The notes: a model not told the origin generated them from the letters alone. A stretch of DNA of 64,000 nucleotides from an uncultured Clostridia bacterium (GCA_934454115.1 CAKSFQ010000004.1:1-64000), one strand, 5' to 3'; shown: positions 45,028-54,410, counted from the first letter of the stretch. Numbers and translations: made by a program.

Positions 45028-47055
45028 ATGAGTCACACCGCTAAAGTTGTTAATCATAACGGCACATTAAAAATTGAAATAAACGGCAAAATCTATAATC
45101 CGTTGTCATTCAAATCTTTTCGTCCCAATCCACAAAATATTTCGGAATTTTATAATGCAGGAGTGCGGCTGTTCAGTGTTCTTTCAAGTGGGGTAACCTC
45201 CGCTTTGGGCGTACCATATTCGCTATACGGCGAATCGTGGATAGGAGACGATGATTACGATTTCTCCGCAATTGACAGACAGATGGATATGTTTATCCAA
45301 AACGCGCCGGACGCGTATTTTGCACCGATGCTTCAACTGGACACACGTAACTGGTATTTAAAAGAACACCCCGAGGTTCCTAACTCATTCACAAATTTGT
45401 CCCAGATTGCCTGCGATGAAGCATGGAAAAAAGCAGCGTCCGATTACATGAAAGCAGCAATCGAACATGTTGAGACAAAGTACGGTGACAAGGTTTACGG
45501 ATATTTTCTGCTTTGCGGAACTACAACAGAGTGGTTTTCCGACTATGATTTTGAAGTACCCAATTCGATAAAAAACACCGGCTACAAAATTTGGCGGAAA
45601 GATAATAGTGCAAGTCTCCCCTCACCGGATGTTCTTAAAAAAACCGGTGATGTATTTCTCGGTGCAGATGAAAACGAAGTGTATCTCGCACGGAAATTTC
45701 ATAATGAACTCATTGCCGATTTGCTTTTGTATTTTGCACACAATGCACAGGAAATTCTACACAAAAACAAATTGCTTGGCGTATACTACGGCTATCTTTT
45801 TGAGCTTGGCGGCGAGCGTCTTTACGATGCCGGCAGTCTGGGCTACGAAAAGGTATTTCTAAGTCCGGACATAGATATGATTTCAAGCCCGTCATCATAC
45901 TACTACCGCGGTCTTCTTGACCCCAGCGCATTTATGGTGACACAAAAAACTCTTTATATGCATAACAAGATATATTTTCTGGAGTTCGATCATATCACTC
46001 ATGTTGCGCCTGAAATGGTGAATGACGAACCGCAGGAAAATTCAGAAAATACAAAACTTGTAAAAATCCCCGGTTTTGACAGCAGATGCAAAAATGAAAC
46101 AGAATCGTTAAATCTTATGTATCGTGATTTTCTGCTTTGCATGGCAAATAAAGCTGCGATGTGGTGGTTCGACATGTTTGACGGCTGGTTTCGCACAAAT
46201 GGGATGATGAATGCAGTCCATAAAATGATTGGCACGGCAGAAATGCTCTCAGAAATTCCATGTAAGAGTGCGGCACAAATAGCTGTTTTTGCCGAGGGAG
46301 AGTCCATGTATCGCGCCCGTAAAACTTCCAATCTTGCAACCGTTTGCCTGTCCGACATCCGCCGCACATTGGCAGAATGCGGTGCGCCATATGATTTATA
46401 TTCAATATCAGATATTGCTCTTGACAACGCAGACAACTATCAAATGTATATCTTCGTGAATCAATATGAAATATCGGACAAAACGCGTAAACATATAGAT
46501 GAAAAATGCATGGCTGCCGGGAAAACCGTGTTGTGGCTATATGCGCCCGATTATGCCACCAATGGACAGACAAGTGTAGACCGCATTTCAAAAATAACAG
46601 GTATCAATGTATCGGAATGTAATAAGCCGCACGGCAAATTGATTTATAACGGGTGCGAATACGATTATCCGTTAAACGCTCCATATTTTTCCGTCCAAGA
46701 TGAAAGCGCCGTCCCTCTTGCCAATTTTGAAGATGAGAGCATCGCAGTCGCAGAAAAGAACATCGGCAATTTCAAAAGCGTATACTGCTCCACATGTAAT
46801 CTTCCGTCGGAGTTGCTGCGCAATATTATTGACCGCAGCGGAATTTTTGTTTACAGCAGGGACAGCCGCATTTATACATACGTAAACTCAGCGATGATAG
46901 GAGCCTATAACGCAACAGGAAGCGATGCCGAAATACATCTCCACAATGACGGAGTTTACACTGACCTAATAAGCGGTGAAAAATTTATATGTAAAAACGG
47001 AATCATAGAATTAAAAAATCGCGATATAAACGCATTTCTATTTGTAAAGGAATAA
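45028..47055 (+). CDS. Cytosolic GH-A-clan-like glycoside hydrolase, family unassigned (675 aa)
   Basis: There is no signal peptide. The order of strands resembles GH42 and related TIM-barrel enzymes: FRPNPQNISEFYNAGVRLFSV at strand 1, YGYFLLCGTTTEWF with a candidate acid/base E168, then IYFLEFDHITH with a candidate nucleophile E319. The last 250 residues contain a flavodoxin-like segment (IAVFAEGES, MYIFVNQYEI, GKTVLWLYAPDY) like the GH42 trimerisation domain, then a beta domain. The acid/base motif is unusual (TTTEW instead of N-E). It starts after AAAGGAG and is followed by the sugar-acid dehydratase and SDR genes, so it may release a sugar or uronic acid inside the cell. I could not place it in a numbered GH family. 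Confidence 0.65.
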   Translation: MSHTAKVVNHNGTLKIEINGKIYNPLSFKSFRPNPQNISEFYNAGVRLFSVLSSGVTSALGVPYSLYGESWIGDDDYDFSAIDRQMDMFIQNAPDAYFAPMLQLDTRNWYLKEHPEVPNSFTNLSQIACDEAWKKAASDYMKAAIEHVETKYGDKVYGYFLLCGTTTEWFSDYDFEVPNSIKNTGYKIWRKDNSASLPSPDVLKKTGDVFLGADENEVYLARKFHNELIADLLLYFAHNAQEILHKNKLLGVYYGYLFELGGERLYDAGSLGYEKVFLSPDIDMISSPSSYYYRGLLDPSAFMVTQKTLYMHNKIYFLEFDHITHVAPEMVNDEPQENSENTKLVKIPGFDSRCKNETESLNLMYRDFLLCMANKAAMWWFDMFDGWFRTNGMMNAVHKMIGTAEMLSEIPCKSAAQIAVFAEGESMYRARKTSNLATVCLSDIRRTLAECGAPYDLYSISDIALDNADNYQMYIFVNQYEISDKTRKHIDEKCMAAGKTVLWLYAPDYATNGQTSVDRISKITGINVSECNKPHGKLIYNGCEYDYPLNAPYFSVQDESAVPLANFEDESIAVAEKNIGNFKSVYCSTCNLPSELLRNIIDRSGIFVYSRDSRIYTYVNSAMIGAYNATGSDAEIHLHNDGVYTDLISGEKFICKNGIIELKNRDINAFLFVKE

Positions 47056-47074
47056 GGAAAATCACAATAATGCA

Positions 47075-47248
47075 ATGTTTAACTGCGACACCATTTGGAC
47101 ACAGGACGGTATGACATTTGCAGTTGTTAAAACAAAACCTTCGGACGTGACAACAACCGGAGTTATGTTTGATGAACTTTTTGCTTTGACGTTCGACCTT
47201 TTTAATGCTGTTATACCGAAAATATATGAGGAAGTGGAATTCAAATGA
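47075..47248 (+). CDS. Small hypothetical protein (57 aa)
   Basis: A short frame fills the gap between the GH-like gene and the dehydratase. It starts at ATG 47075 and its stop overlaps the next start codon as ATGA (47245-47248), which suggests translational coupling. It reads MFNCDTIWTQDGMTFAVV and so on, with no recognised motif, and its ribosome site is poor. It may be a remnant of a longer protein. Confidence 0.35.
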   Translation: MFNCDTIWTQDGMTFAVVKTKPSDVTTTGVMFDELFALTFDLFNAVIPKIYEEVEFK

Positions 47249-48405
47249 AAGTTACAGATATAAAAGTATTTACAGTTGACTGTTTCAGAACAAATTGGGT
47301 GTTTGTTAAAGTCTATACAGACGAGGGGATAGATGGGGTCGGAGAGGCGACTCTTGAATACAAGGAAAAAGCGTTAATAGGTGCAATAGAGCATATAAAG
47401 GAATATCTTATCGGCCAAAATCCGCTTGATATTGAAAAGCATTGGCACAATATTTACCGAGATGCATATTGGCGCGGCGGAGCGGTTTTGATGTCCGCAC
47501 TGTCCGCTGTTGAAATGGCGCTTTGGGATATATTAGGCAAAAGTCTTAATGTGCCGGTTTATCAACTCTTGGGCGGCAAGATAAATGATAAGGTGCGTAT
47601 ATATGTAAACGGATGGTTTGCCGGTGCAAAAGAGCCTGAAGAATTTGCACAAAAAGCAAGCATTGCGGTAAAAAGAGGCATTACCGCAATGAAATGGGAC
47701 CCATTTGGTAAGAGCTATCTAAACATTTCAAACAAAGAGCTTGACAAAGCATTAAAATGTATATCTGAAGTGCGTGACGCTGTGGGCGATAAGGTTGATT
47801 TGCTTATTGAGGGACATGGCAGATTTAATATACCAACAAGTATAAAAATTGCAAAGGAGCTTGAGCAGTTTAAGCCAATGTTTTTTGAGGAGCCCGTCCC
47901 TCCCGACAATCTCGATGCACTCAAGGAAGTAAAGGATAAGTCGCCTGTTGCCATTTCTGCCGGTGAGCGTTTGTATACAAGGTGGGATTACAGACCGATG
48001 TTTGACAAAATGGCTGCCGATTACATACAGCCGGATATATCGCACGCCGGCGGAATAATGGAGCTTAAGAAAATTGCTGCCGAAGCAGAGTGCAGATACA
48101 TTCCGTTTGCACCCCACAATCCGTCAGGGCCTGTTGCAAATGCGGCAACACTTCAGCTTGGGGCAACCTGCCCGAATTTTGAAATTCTTGAAATTATGTA
48201 TTCAGATGTAGAGTGGCGCAAAGATATAACAAACGAAAAACTGGAATATAAGGACGGTTATATAAAAATACCGGACAAGGCAGGGCTGGGCATTGAAATC
48301 GACGAAGCCAAATGCCTCAAGCATACATACAAGCCGCACACACTAAGACATTATACAGGAGCGCTTACAGATATAAGACCGGCAAAAAACGAATTTTATT
48401 TTTAA
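47245..48405 (+). CDS. Enolase-superfamily sugar-acid dehydratase, DgoD-like (386 aa)
   Basis: The enolase-superfamily capping domain and barrel are complete. The metal ligands are expected at LLIEGHGRFN (Glu instead of the usual Asp, followed by the catalytic His), FFEEPVPP and SAGERLY. The second His is in FAPHNPSGPVA, a signature of galactonate and mannonate-type dehydratases. The reaction would be syn/anti dehydration of an aldonic acid to a 2-keto-3-deoxy acid, with Mg. The short gene before it overlaps by four bases, and the SDR follows 12 bases later. Substrate identity (galactonate, gluconate, or other) cannot be read from sequence. Confidence 0.88.
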   Translation: MKVTDIKVFTVDCFRTNWVFVKVYTDEGIDGVGEATLEYKEKALIGAIEHIKEYLIGQNPLDIEKHWHNIYRDAYWRGGAVLMSALSAVEMALWDILGKSLNVPVYQLLGGKINDKVRIYVNGWFAGAKEPEEFAQKASIAVKRGITAMKWDPFGKSYLNISNKELDKALKCISEVRDAVGDKVDLLIEGHGRFNIPTSIKIAKELEQFKPMFFEEPVPPDNLDALKEVKDKSPVAISAGERLYTRWDYRPMFDKMAADYIQPDISHAGGIMELKKIAAEAECRYIPFAPHNPSGPVANAATLQLGATCPNFEILEIMYSDVEWRKDITNEKLEYKDGYIKIPDKAGLGIEIDEAKCLKHTYKPHTLRHYTGALTDIRPAKNEFYF

Positions 48406-48417
48406 GGTGATATAGAT

Positions 48418-49212
48418 ATGAATGCAGTATTAATAACAGGAGCATGCAAAAACACAGGCGTTGCCATAGTTAAAAAATTTGCCGCAAAAGGGAAAAATGT
48501 AATCTTTACCGGAAGAAATCTCGACAGTGTGCGTGATATGCAGAATAAATATTGCAAGGAGTTTCCGAATGTAAATATATTCGGTTATCAGATTCATTCG
48601 TTGAATGAAGACAACTCTATTGACGAAAAGTCGGTAAGATCTTTGTTTGAGGATCTGGATAAAAAAGAAATATTCATCGAAACGCTTGTTCTGAACGCTG
48701 CAGATCAAGGGCTCAATATGGAGATATTTAAAAATCCGATAACCGATTTTATGCGCGTAATTAATACAAATGTTGTATGGAATTACTGTATGGCCGAGAA
48801 TGCTGCAAAAAGAATGAAAGACAACGGAAGTGGAAATATTATTTTTATAAACTCAAACACAGCATACCGTGCCATACCAAATAGAATTGCATATTCCACA
48901 TCAAAGGGCGGTCAGTTGGGTATGATGAGAGCTATGGCGCTTGATTTGGGAAAGTACAATATACGCGTCAACGCCGTACTTCCGGGAATGATAAGGACTG
49001 ACAGATGGGTAGAAAATCCTGATTTTTATAAAAATGTGCCGTCAAGGTTTACCCCTCTTGGCGATGTTGCAACAGGAGAGGATATCGCGGACGCAGTATG
49101 GTATTTTGCGGCTCATTCTAAAAATACTACCGGCGCCGAGCTTACGGTTGACGGCGGCAATACGATACAGTTGTATCCCATCATAAAGTCCGAAAACACA
49201 GACAGTAAATAG
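48418..49212 (+). CDS. Short-chain dehydrogenase/reductase (264 aa)
   Basis: The SDR cofactor loop is TGACKNTGVA near residue 7. LVLNAADQG stands for the NNAG element, the Ser region is FINSNTAYRAIP, and the catalytic YSTSKGG follows. The C-terminal NAVLPGMIRT and ELTVDGGNT are typical of classical SDRs. It should interconvert an alcohol and a ketone with NAD(P). Together with the preceding dehydratase, a sugar or sugar-acid oxidation route is likely. Confidence 0.92.
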   Translation: MNAVLITGACKNTGVAIVKKFAAKGKNVIFTGRNLDSVRDMQNKYCKEFPNVNIFGYQIHSLNEDNSIDEKSVRSLFEDLDKKEIFIETLVLNAADQGLNMEIFKNPITDFMRVINTNVVWNYCMAENAAKRMKDNGSGNIIFINSNTAYRAIPNRIAYSTSKGGQLGMMRAMALDLGKYNIRVNAVLPGMIRTDRWVENPDFYKNVPSRFTPLGDVATGEDIADAVWYFAAHSKNTTGAELTVDGGNTIQLYPIIKSENTDSK

Positions 49213-49227
49213 TTAAACGAGAAAATG

Positions 49228-49258
49228 GGCAGGATAGCCGAAATGAGGCTTTCCTGCC
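49228..49258 (+). terminator. Hairpin after the dehydratase-SDR operon
   Basis: GGCAGGA-AGCC pairs with GGCT-TCCTGCC around a seven-base loop, sixteen bases after the SDR stop. The T-run behind it is weak (TTAGTTGTAATATTTT). Confidence 0.6.
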
Positions 49259-49407
49259 TTAGTTGTAATATTTTACCCCATATCAAAGGCGGCCTCGCAT
49301 GAAACCGTGAATTTTATCTGTGCATGGCGATTACATCATTATGAATGTTTGAATGGTTCCCACTCTGATAACTGCGGTAATTCATAACCAACGCCAAGCG
49401 GTCTTTA

Positions 49408-49435
49408 TTGACATTTTTCTTGCATATGCTATAAT
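49408..49435 (+). promoter_or_regulatory. Promoter of the AraC gene at 49472
   Basis: TTGACA (49408-49413), a 16-base spacer and TATAAT (49430-49435), 37 bases before the GTG start. Confidence 0.75.
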
Positions 49436-49471
49436 AAAAAAACGATATTGTTATTTTGCGAGGTGTTTTTT

Positions 49472-50344
49472 GTGGAGAGAGATTTTTTTGAAGTACACTC
49501 CTTCACGGGTCTTGATCTGCCGTTTTATTTTGAAGAAACTACGCTTGTAAATAGCCCGAATCTTGATGCAAACTGGCATCCGAACATTGAAATTCTCTAT
49601 GTCGCAAAGGGCTGTGGAATGGTGACGTGCGGCAAAACGCCATACCGCATATCGGAGGGTGATATTTTTATTATCAATTCCAGCCTTCCGCACGCAATAA
49701 AATCCGAAACGAAAATAAGATATTACTTTCTCATTCCTGACCGTGATTTTTGCATTTTAAACGGTATAGATACCTGCTCGGTGCGTTTCAAACAGCTTGT
49801 GCACGATGACGAGGCAGTAAAGCTTTACCAAAATATAATTGACGAATTCGGCGGCTCTCTCCCCCATCGAAACGCAGGAGTACGTCATGCCGTAATGTCG
49901 CTTGTGCTTTATCTTGCCCGAAACTATACCGAAAGCCAAAAAACGGGCGTCGCCGCCGATAAAGACGAAAATATGCGTCTTGCTATAGGCTATATGTACT
50001 CAAACTTTAACAAACAGCTCACGTTATGTGACATAGCTTCTCAAGTAGGGCTCAGCAAATACTACTTTGGCAGAGAGTTTAAACGCCTTACCGGTGAAAC
50101 GCCGTTTGAGTTTATCCACCGCATACGGTGCGAATATGCGAAAAAGATGATGTCTTACGGGGTTAAATCAGTCCAGGAAATCAGCGAGATATGCGGTTTT
50201 GAAAATGCATCGTACTTCGCAAAAATCTTTAAAAGATATGTCGGCTGTTCACCTAACGCTTACTCCAAATCAGTGAGATATGCCGCACCGACAATGCCGG
50301 CATCGCCTTTAAGATCCGATATCACAACCGGCGTTTTAAAGTGA
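49472..50344 (+). CDS. AraC-family transcriptional regulator (290 aa)
   Basis: I take the GTG at 49472 (VERDFFEVHSFTG), eight bases after GAGG; a longer frame from 49448 has no ribosome site. The cupin region includes WHPNIEILYVAKGCGMV and NSSLPHAI. The double helix-turn-helix is LTLCDIASQVGLSKYYFGREF, then ICGFENASYFAKIFKRYVG and SPNAY. Its last 25 codons overlap the 3' end of the convergent ROK kinase gene by 85 bases, which is unusual. It lies between the two sugar operons of this region and could regulate either. Confidence 0.9.
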   Translation: MERDFFEVHSFTGLDLPFYFEETTLVNSPNLDANWHPNIEILYVAKGCGMVTCGKTPYRISEGDIFIINSSLPHAIKSETKIRYYFLIPDRDFCILNGIDTCSVRFKQLVHDDEAVKLYQNIIDEFGGSLPHRNAGVRHAVMSLVLYLARNYTESQKTGVAADKDENMRLAIGYMYSNFNKQLTLCDIASQVGLSKYYFGREFKRLTGETPFEFIHRIRCEYAKKMMSYGVKSVQEISEICGFENASYFAKIFKRYVGCSPNAYSKSVRYAAPTMPASPLRSDITTGVLK

Positions 50345-51381
50345 ATTTTGCGCTGAACAGCGCCTATAAACCTGTCCCCGTGCTCCGTAATTCCTCCGGA
50401 AAGGACAACGGCATCGGGGTCTAAAATGTTAATGAGGCTGTCTATGCCAACAGCAAGTATACCTGTGTATTCTTCTATCACCGCTTTTGCCGAGCTGCAT
50501 CCTGTATCTAAAGCGGTAAAGATTACTTTGCCGTTTAATTTGCCGCCGTTTTCATGGTACATTTGAGCTAAAATGCTGCCGGCGTTTTTGTCTATGCTTT
50601 CCTTTGCCATACGCACAAGCGCCGTCACAGAAGCATATTGCTCAAAGCAGCCGCTTTGACCGCAGGGACACTCTCTGCCGCCGAATGCCTGGATTATCAT
50701 GTGGCCAAGCTCTGCCATATTGCCGTTTCCGAGCATCAGCTTTCCGCCTATTGCGATGCTGCCGCCTATGCCTGTGCCGAGGGTGAGCATAACAACGCTC
50801 TGATACCTTCTGCCTGCTCCGTATTTAACCTCGGCAAGTCCGGCGCAGTTTGCGTCATTTTCTATTTTAATCCGTGTGCCAAGGCGCTGTTCAAGCATAG
50901 ATTTAAGCGGCGTACCGTCAAGCGGCAGGTTGTCCGCGGTGACAATGCCGTCTGCAACCGTACCGGGAACGCCGACACCGACAAACTCAAAGTCGCATTT
51001 TTTCCCTATTTTTGAGAACTCTGCGGCAATACCGTCGGAGAGTGCCTCGGCGCTCGAAAGGTCGGTTTTGATTTTGCTTTTAAACACAATTCTACCGTTT
51101 TCCACAATGCCAAACTTTGTGTTTGTGCCGCCTATGTCTATTCCCAATCGAATATGGGGTCCATGCGTTCTCAATTCATCGACCAGATCAGCATCTCCGT
51201 AAGCGGTTGCCCCCGATTTCGAAACAGATGATCTGACTCTGTTTTTTAAGGGATCGCCCACATCGCCGACCTTGCTCATTCCGCAGGTAACAAGTATGTT
51301 TTTTTCGTTTTTCGAAATTGAGTCTGCGCCTTTGCACTTTTTCATCACATCATCATATTTTTTGTACAACATTATCTGCAT
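50260..51381 (-). CDS. ROK-family sugar kinase with N-terminal extension (373 aa)
   Basis: From about residue 78 it is a complete ROK kinase: IRLGIDIGGTNTKFGIVENG, GVGVPGTV, IENDANCAGLAE (catalytic Asp), LGTGIGGSIAIGG, ELGHMII and zinc site CPCGQSGCFE. The first 75 residues (MQIMLYKKYDDVMKKCKGAD, then KNILVTCGMSKVG) are not part of the ROK fold. The ATG at 51381 has a GGGAG site within the end of the nagA-type gene it overlaps by ten bases, so the extension appears genuine. With NagA upstream, phosphorylation of an N-acylated amino sugar at O6 is a sensible guess. Confidence 0.87.
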   Translation of the reverse strand: MQIMLYKKYDDVMKKCKGADSISKNEKNILVTCGMSKVGDVGDPLKNRVRSSVSKSGATAYGDADLVDELRTHGPHIRLGIDIGGTNTKFGIVENGRIVFKSKIKTDLSSAEALSDGIAAEFSKIGKKCDFEFVGVGVPGTVADGIVTADNLPLDGTPLKSMLEQRLGTRIKIENDANCAGLAEVKYGAGRRYQSVVMLTLGTGIGGSIAIGGKLMLGNGNMAELGHMIIQAFGGRECPCGQSGCFEQYASVTALVRMAKESIDKNAGSILAQMYHENGGKLNGKVIFTALDTGCSSAKAVIEEYTGILAVGIDSLINILDPDAVVLSGGITEHGDRFIGAVQRKIHFKTPVVISDLKGDAGIVGAAYLTDLE

Positions 51382-52490
51382 TTTGCGTACTCCCTTTTTC
51401 CTCTTACGTAAACCTCGCAGATTTCAAATTTTTCATCGGTAATAACGAAGTTTGCCATTTTGCCGCACTCCAGCGTACCCATTTTGTCAAGAACACCGAG
51501 AACGCAAGCCGGATTGTATGTTGCCATACGTACAGCGTCCTCTTTTGGTATGCCGATATCCATAAGGCGAACCATATTCATATACAAGTTGGCAGATGCT
51601 CCGTTTATTGTGTTGTCGGCAAGCCTTGCAAGACCGTTTGTAACGTCCACCTCACAGTAGTCCTTGACATAGTGCCCGTCGGGAAGTCCTGCACAAAAAA
51701 GCGAATCACTGATAAGTACAATCTTTTCTGCCCCAAAAATGCGGTACGCGGCCCGTATCATAGAATCGCAGACGTGCATACCATCGCCGATAAGCTCCAC
51801 AAAGGCTCCGCAGTCCATCGCTGCTCCGATAAGATGCGTGTCTCGGTGATGAAACGCTCCCATGCCATTAAAAAGATGCGTAACGAGCGTTGCGCCCGCC
51901 TCAAAGCCCTTAACTGCGGTATCATAGCCGGCCGGTGTGTGGGCAAGTGACATGACGATTTCGGACGACTTTGCCCGTATAAGCTCCAAAGAGCCTTCAA
52001 GGTCGGGTGCAATATCTACAATTCTGATTTTACCGTTTGCTGCCGCCTGATATTCGTCAAAGAGTTTAAAACTCGGGTTGCACAGGTAGCGCGCATCGTT
52101 GCCGCCGCATTTTTCAACTGTGAGGAATGGTCCCTCGAGATTTATACCGCACACCACTGCGCCGTCATCGGCAGAGTAGTTGCCGGCTGTTTTTAACGAA
52201 TTTATAAGTTTTTCGTGCTCAACGGGTTCAGTAGAGAGGCAAATGGCTGTTATGCCATTTCTCGCCTCGTATTTTGCTATTTTGCGTATGGCGTCATGAG
52301 TGCCGTCAACCACTTCTGCGCCGTCGCAGCCGTGCAGGTGCAAATCTATCAAACCGGGGATAATATACATTCCCTTGGCATCTTTCACTTCGCCGACGGC
52401 GGTATCACAAAGAATGCCGCCGTCGAGACAAAGGTCTTTTTTCTCAAATTTAAAATTTTTAGTATATACCTTAGCGTTTTTTATTATCAC
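51372..52490 (-). CDS. nagA: N-acetylglucosamine-6-phosphate deacetylase (372 aa)
   Basis: The amidohydrolase blocks are in order: PGLIDLHLHGCDGAEV, GINLEGPFL (Glu ligand), LAHTPAGYDTA and THLFNGMGAFHHRD (His ligands), LIGDGMHV, and LISDSLFCAGLPDG with the catalytic Asp. Length and motifs match NagA. The product would be glucosamine-6-phosphate or an analogue. Its start overlaps the Gfo/Idh stop by four bases and its end overlaps the ROK kinase start, so the three proteins are made together. No nagB is in the window. Confidence 0.9.
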   Translation of the reverse strand: MIIKNAKVYTKNFKFEKKDLCLDGGILCDTAVGEVKDAKGMYIIPGLIDLHLHGCDGAEVVDGTHDAIRKIAKYEARNGITAICLSTEPVEHEKLINSLKTAGNYSADDGAVVCGINLEGPFLTVEKCGGNDARYLCNPSFKLFDEYQAAANGKIRIVDIAPDLEGSLELIRAKSSEIVMSLAHTPAGYDTAVKGFEAGATLVTHLFNGMGAFHHRDTHLIGAAMDCGAFVELIGDGMHVCDSMIRAAYRIFGAEKIVLISDSLFCAGLPDGHYVKDYCEVDVTNGLARLADNTINGASANLYMNMVRLMDIGIPKEDAVRMATYNPACVLGVLDKMGTLECGKMANFVITDEKFEICEVYVRGKREYAKCR

Positions 52491-53557
52491 CAGTCTATTG
52501 CAACCTCGTGTCCCTCGCTTGCGGACTTGTAGATGGCGTCGAGAATTTTCATTATCACGATTCCATCCTCAGCCGGGGCAATACATTTTGTGCCGTTTGT
52601 AATGCAATCGATAAAGTGGGCAATTTCGCCGTCAAATTCGGATGAGGAAAACTTGTAGTTCGCCGTATCTACGTCAATGTCGGCAAGGTAGTCGTTGTAA
52701 GTTCCGTAGAGCTTAATGCCACCGTTTTCAGCAATATCTATGCCTGCTTTTGTGCCGAAAAGCTGATTTTTGTAAGTCTCTTCACCGTTGAAGTCATACG
52801 AGGTCTCAAGGTTGGTAACCGCCCCGTTGTCATAACGGATAAGCGCTGCAGCAAAGTCCTCAACATTGCACTTTTCGCCGTCAACATGGTCTGCTGCAAT
52901 CCAGCCGACATTGTTTTTAATATTTTTACGGTTGCCGAGTCTATCGAACGACACAGCATACACGCTGAGGGGCTTGGGGTTACCCATTAAATATCTTGCA
53001 AAGTCGAGAACGTGAACGCCTAGATCTATAATTGGACCGCCGCCGCTGCGCTTTTTATCGCAAAACCAGCCACCGGGGTTGCCATGTCTGCGGACATACT
53101 GTGCCTTTGTAAAGTACACATCGCCCAAATAGCCGTTTTCTATGAAGTCAAGGGCAATTCTTGCCTCGCTGGAAAAGCGCATACAAAAACCGATCATTAA
53201 GAGCTTTCCGTTTCTGTCTGCGGCATCCTTCATCTGCTGCGCAAGCTCAGCGTTGTATGCCATGGGCTTTTCACAGATTACGTTAAGTCCTGCATTCAAC
53301 GCCTTAATGGTGCACTCGGCGTGGTTGCAGTTCCACACGCAGACACTTGCGGCGTCTAGTTCAGGAAGCGCCGCAAGCATTTTTTCAAGGTCGGTGTAAC
53401 GTCTTTTAATACCGTATTCATCGGCGGTCTTGTTAAGCCTTTCCTCACATATGTCACAGACAGCATAAATTTCAACATTATCCAACTTTTGATATGCATT
53501 GATATGTGAATGAGAGATATTACCGGCCCCGATTATTGCAACTTTAATTTTATCCAT
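52487..53557 (-). CDS. Gfo/Idh/MocA oxidoreductase D (356 aa)
   Basis: Canonical motifs: VAIIGAGNISHSHINAYQ (nucleotide loop), GLNVICEKPMAYN (EKP) and GGPIIDLGVHVLDFARYL (Asp/His). It lies 13 bases downstream of the TIM-barrel epimerase gene. A Gfo/Idh enzyme next to such an epimerase-like protein is the arrangement of 3-keto-glycoside routes, where the sugar is oxidised at C3 and the glycosidic bond is then eliminated. This analogy is inferred; a plain sugar dehydrogenase is equally possible. Confidence 0.9.
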   Translation of the reverse strand: MDKIKVAIIGAGNISHSHINAYQKLDNVEIYAVCDICEERLNKTADEYGIKRRYTDLEKMLAALPELDAASVCVWNCNHAECTIKALNAGLNVICEKPMAYNAELAQQMKDAADRNGKLLMIGFCMRFSSEARIALDFIENGYLGDVYFTKAQYVRRHGNPGGWFCDKKRSGGGPIIDLGVHVLDFARYLMGNPKPLSVYAVSFDRLGNRKNIKNNVGWIAADHVDGEKCNVEDFAAALIRYDNGAVTNLETSYDFNGEETYKNQLFGTKAGIDIAENGGIKLYGTYNDYLADIDVDTANYKFSSSEFDGEIAHFIDCITNGTKCIAPAEDGIVIMKILDAIYKSASEGHEVAIDW

Positions 53558-53570
53558 AATGCCAGCCTCC

Positions 53571-54374
53571 TTAGTTTTCGTTTATTGTCTTTTTGAGAAA
53601 ATCATATGCAAGGCGAATATCTGCCTCCGGAGTTTCACCCACTTCTCTCTCTATGGTTAAAAATCCCTTAAAGCCTTCTTCTTCGAGAGCCTTTAAGTAT
53701 GCCGGGAAGTCAACTTTTCCCTGGCCGAGGGGAAGTTCAAGGTATGGTGGATTTTCACCCGGGAGATTAATTCCGTCCTTTGCATGTGTATGTACAATGT
53801 ATTTGCCGAGCGTGTGTACAGCGGCAACGGGATCGGCGTCCCAATCCATAACGAGGTTTGCAGGATCTAGGTTAACGGCAACACCCGTTGAGGCGAGAGT
53901 GTCCAGAAATTCACGAAGCGTGGTTGCCTTTTCCGGACCTGTTTCTATAGCAAAATGAGCGTTTACGCTGTCAGCATAGTCAGCAAGCGCAAAGCAAGCC
54001 TCCTGCATAATCTTGTATGTATCGGCCGTGCTGTCCTCCGGCACAGTGCCGATGTGAGTCGTAACGATATTTGTTTCCAAATCGAGCGCGAGGTCAATGA
54101 TACGTTTTGAACGTTCAATAAGGTTGGAATTTAACACCGGGTCGGTAAATCCTTTTCCGAAGTCACCGCAAAGTGCGGAGAACACAAGCCCGTTTGACTT
54201 AACTTCGTCAAGTAGCGACTTTCTTGCCGCGGCATTTAAATTTTCTGGTGAGTTTTCGCCCTCTGTGGCATACATCTGTATACCATTTGCGCCGATCTGC
54301 GCCGCTTTCTTAATTGCAGTGCTCCTGTCGGTTCTGAAGCTTTCAAGAATTACTCCAATGGGGAAATGGTACAT
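53571..54374 (-). CDS. Sugar phosphate isomerase/epimerase, AP-endonuclease-2 fold (267 aa)
   Basis: Xylose-isomerase-like TIM-barrel motifs are seen: [13 protein letters not shown] near residue 30, [13 protein letters not shown] (His), [10 protein letters not shown] (Glu metal ligand), [11 protein letters not shown] (Asp), [10 protein letters not shown] (His-His) and [10 protein letters not shown] (Glu ligand). These make up a divalent-metal site. It is the first gene of the leftward operon with a strong ribosome site (AAGGAGGAC) and promoter. The activity could be epimerisation, isomerisation or elimination on a keto-sugar. Confidence 0.9.
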   Translation of the reverse strand: MYHFPIGVILESFRTDRSTAIKKAAQIGANGIQMYATEGENSPENLNAAARKSLLDEVKSNGLVFSALCGDFGKGFTDPVLNSNLIERSKRIIDLALDLETNIVTTHIGTVPEDSTADTYKIMQEACFALADYADSVNAHFAIETGPEKATTLREFLDTLASTGVAVNLDPANLVMDWDADPVAAVHTLGKYIVHTHAKDGINLPGENPPYLELPLGQGKVDFPAYLKALEEEGFKGFLTIEREVGETPEADIRLAYDFLKKTINEN

Positions 54375-54410
54375 TTTCTTTGTCCTCCTTATATTTTGGA
54401 TTGCAACTTC

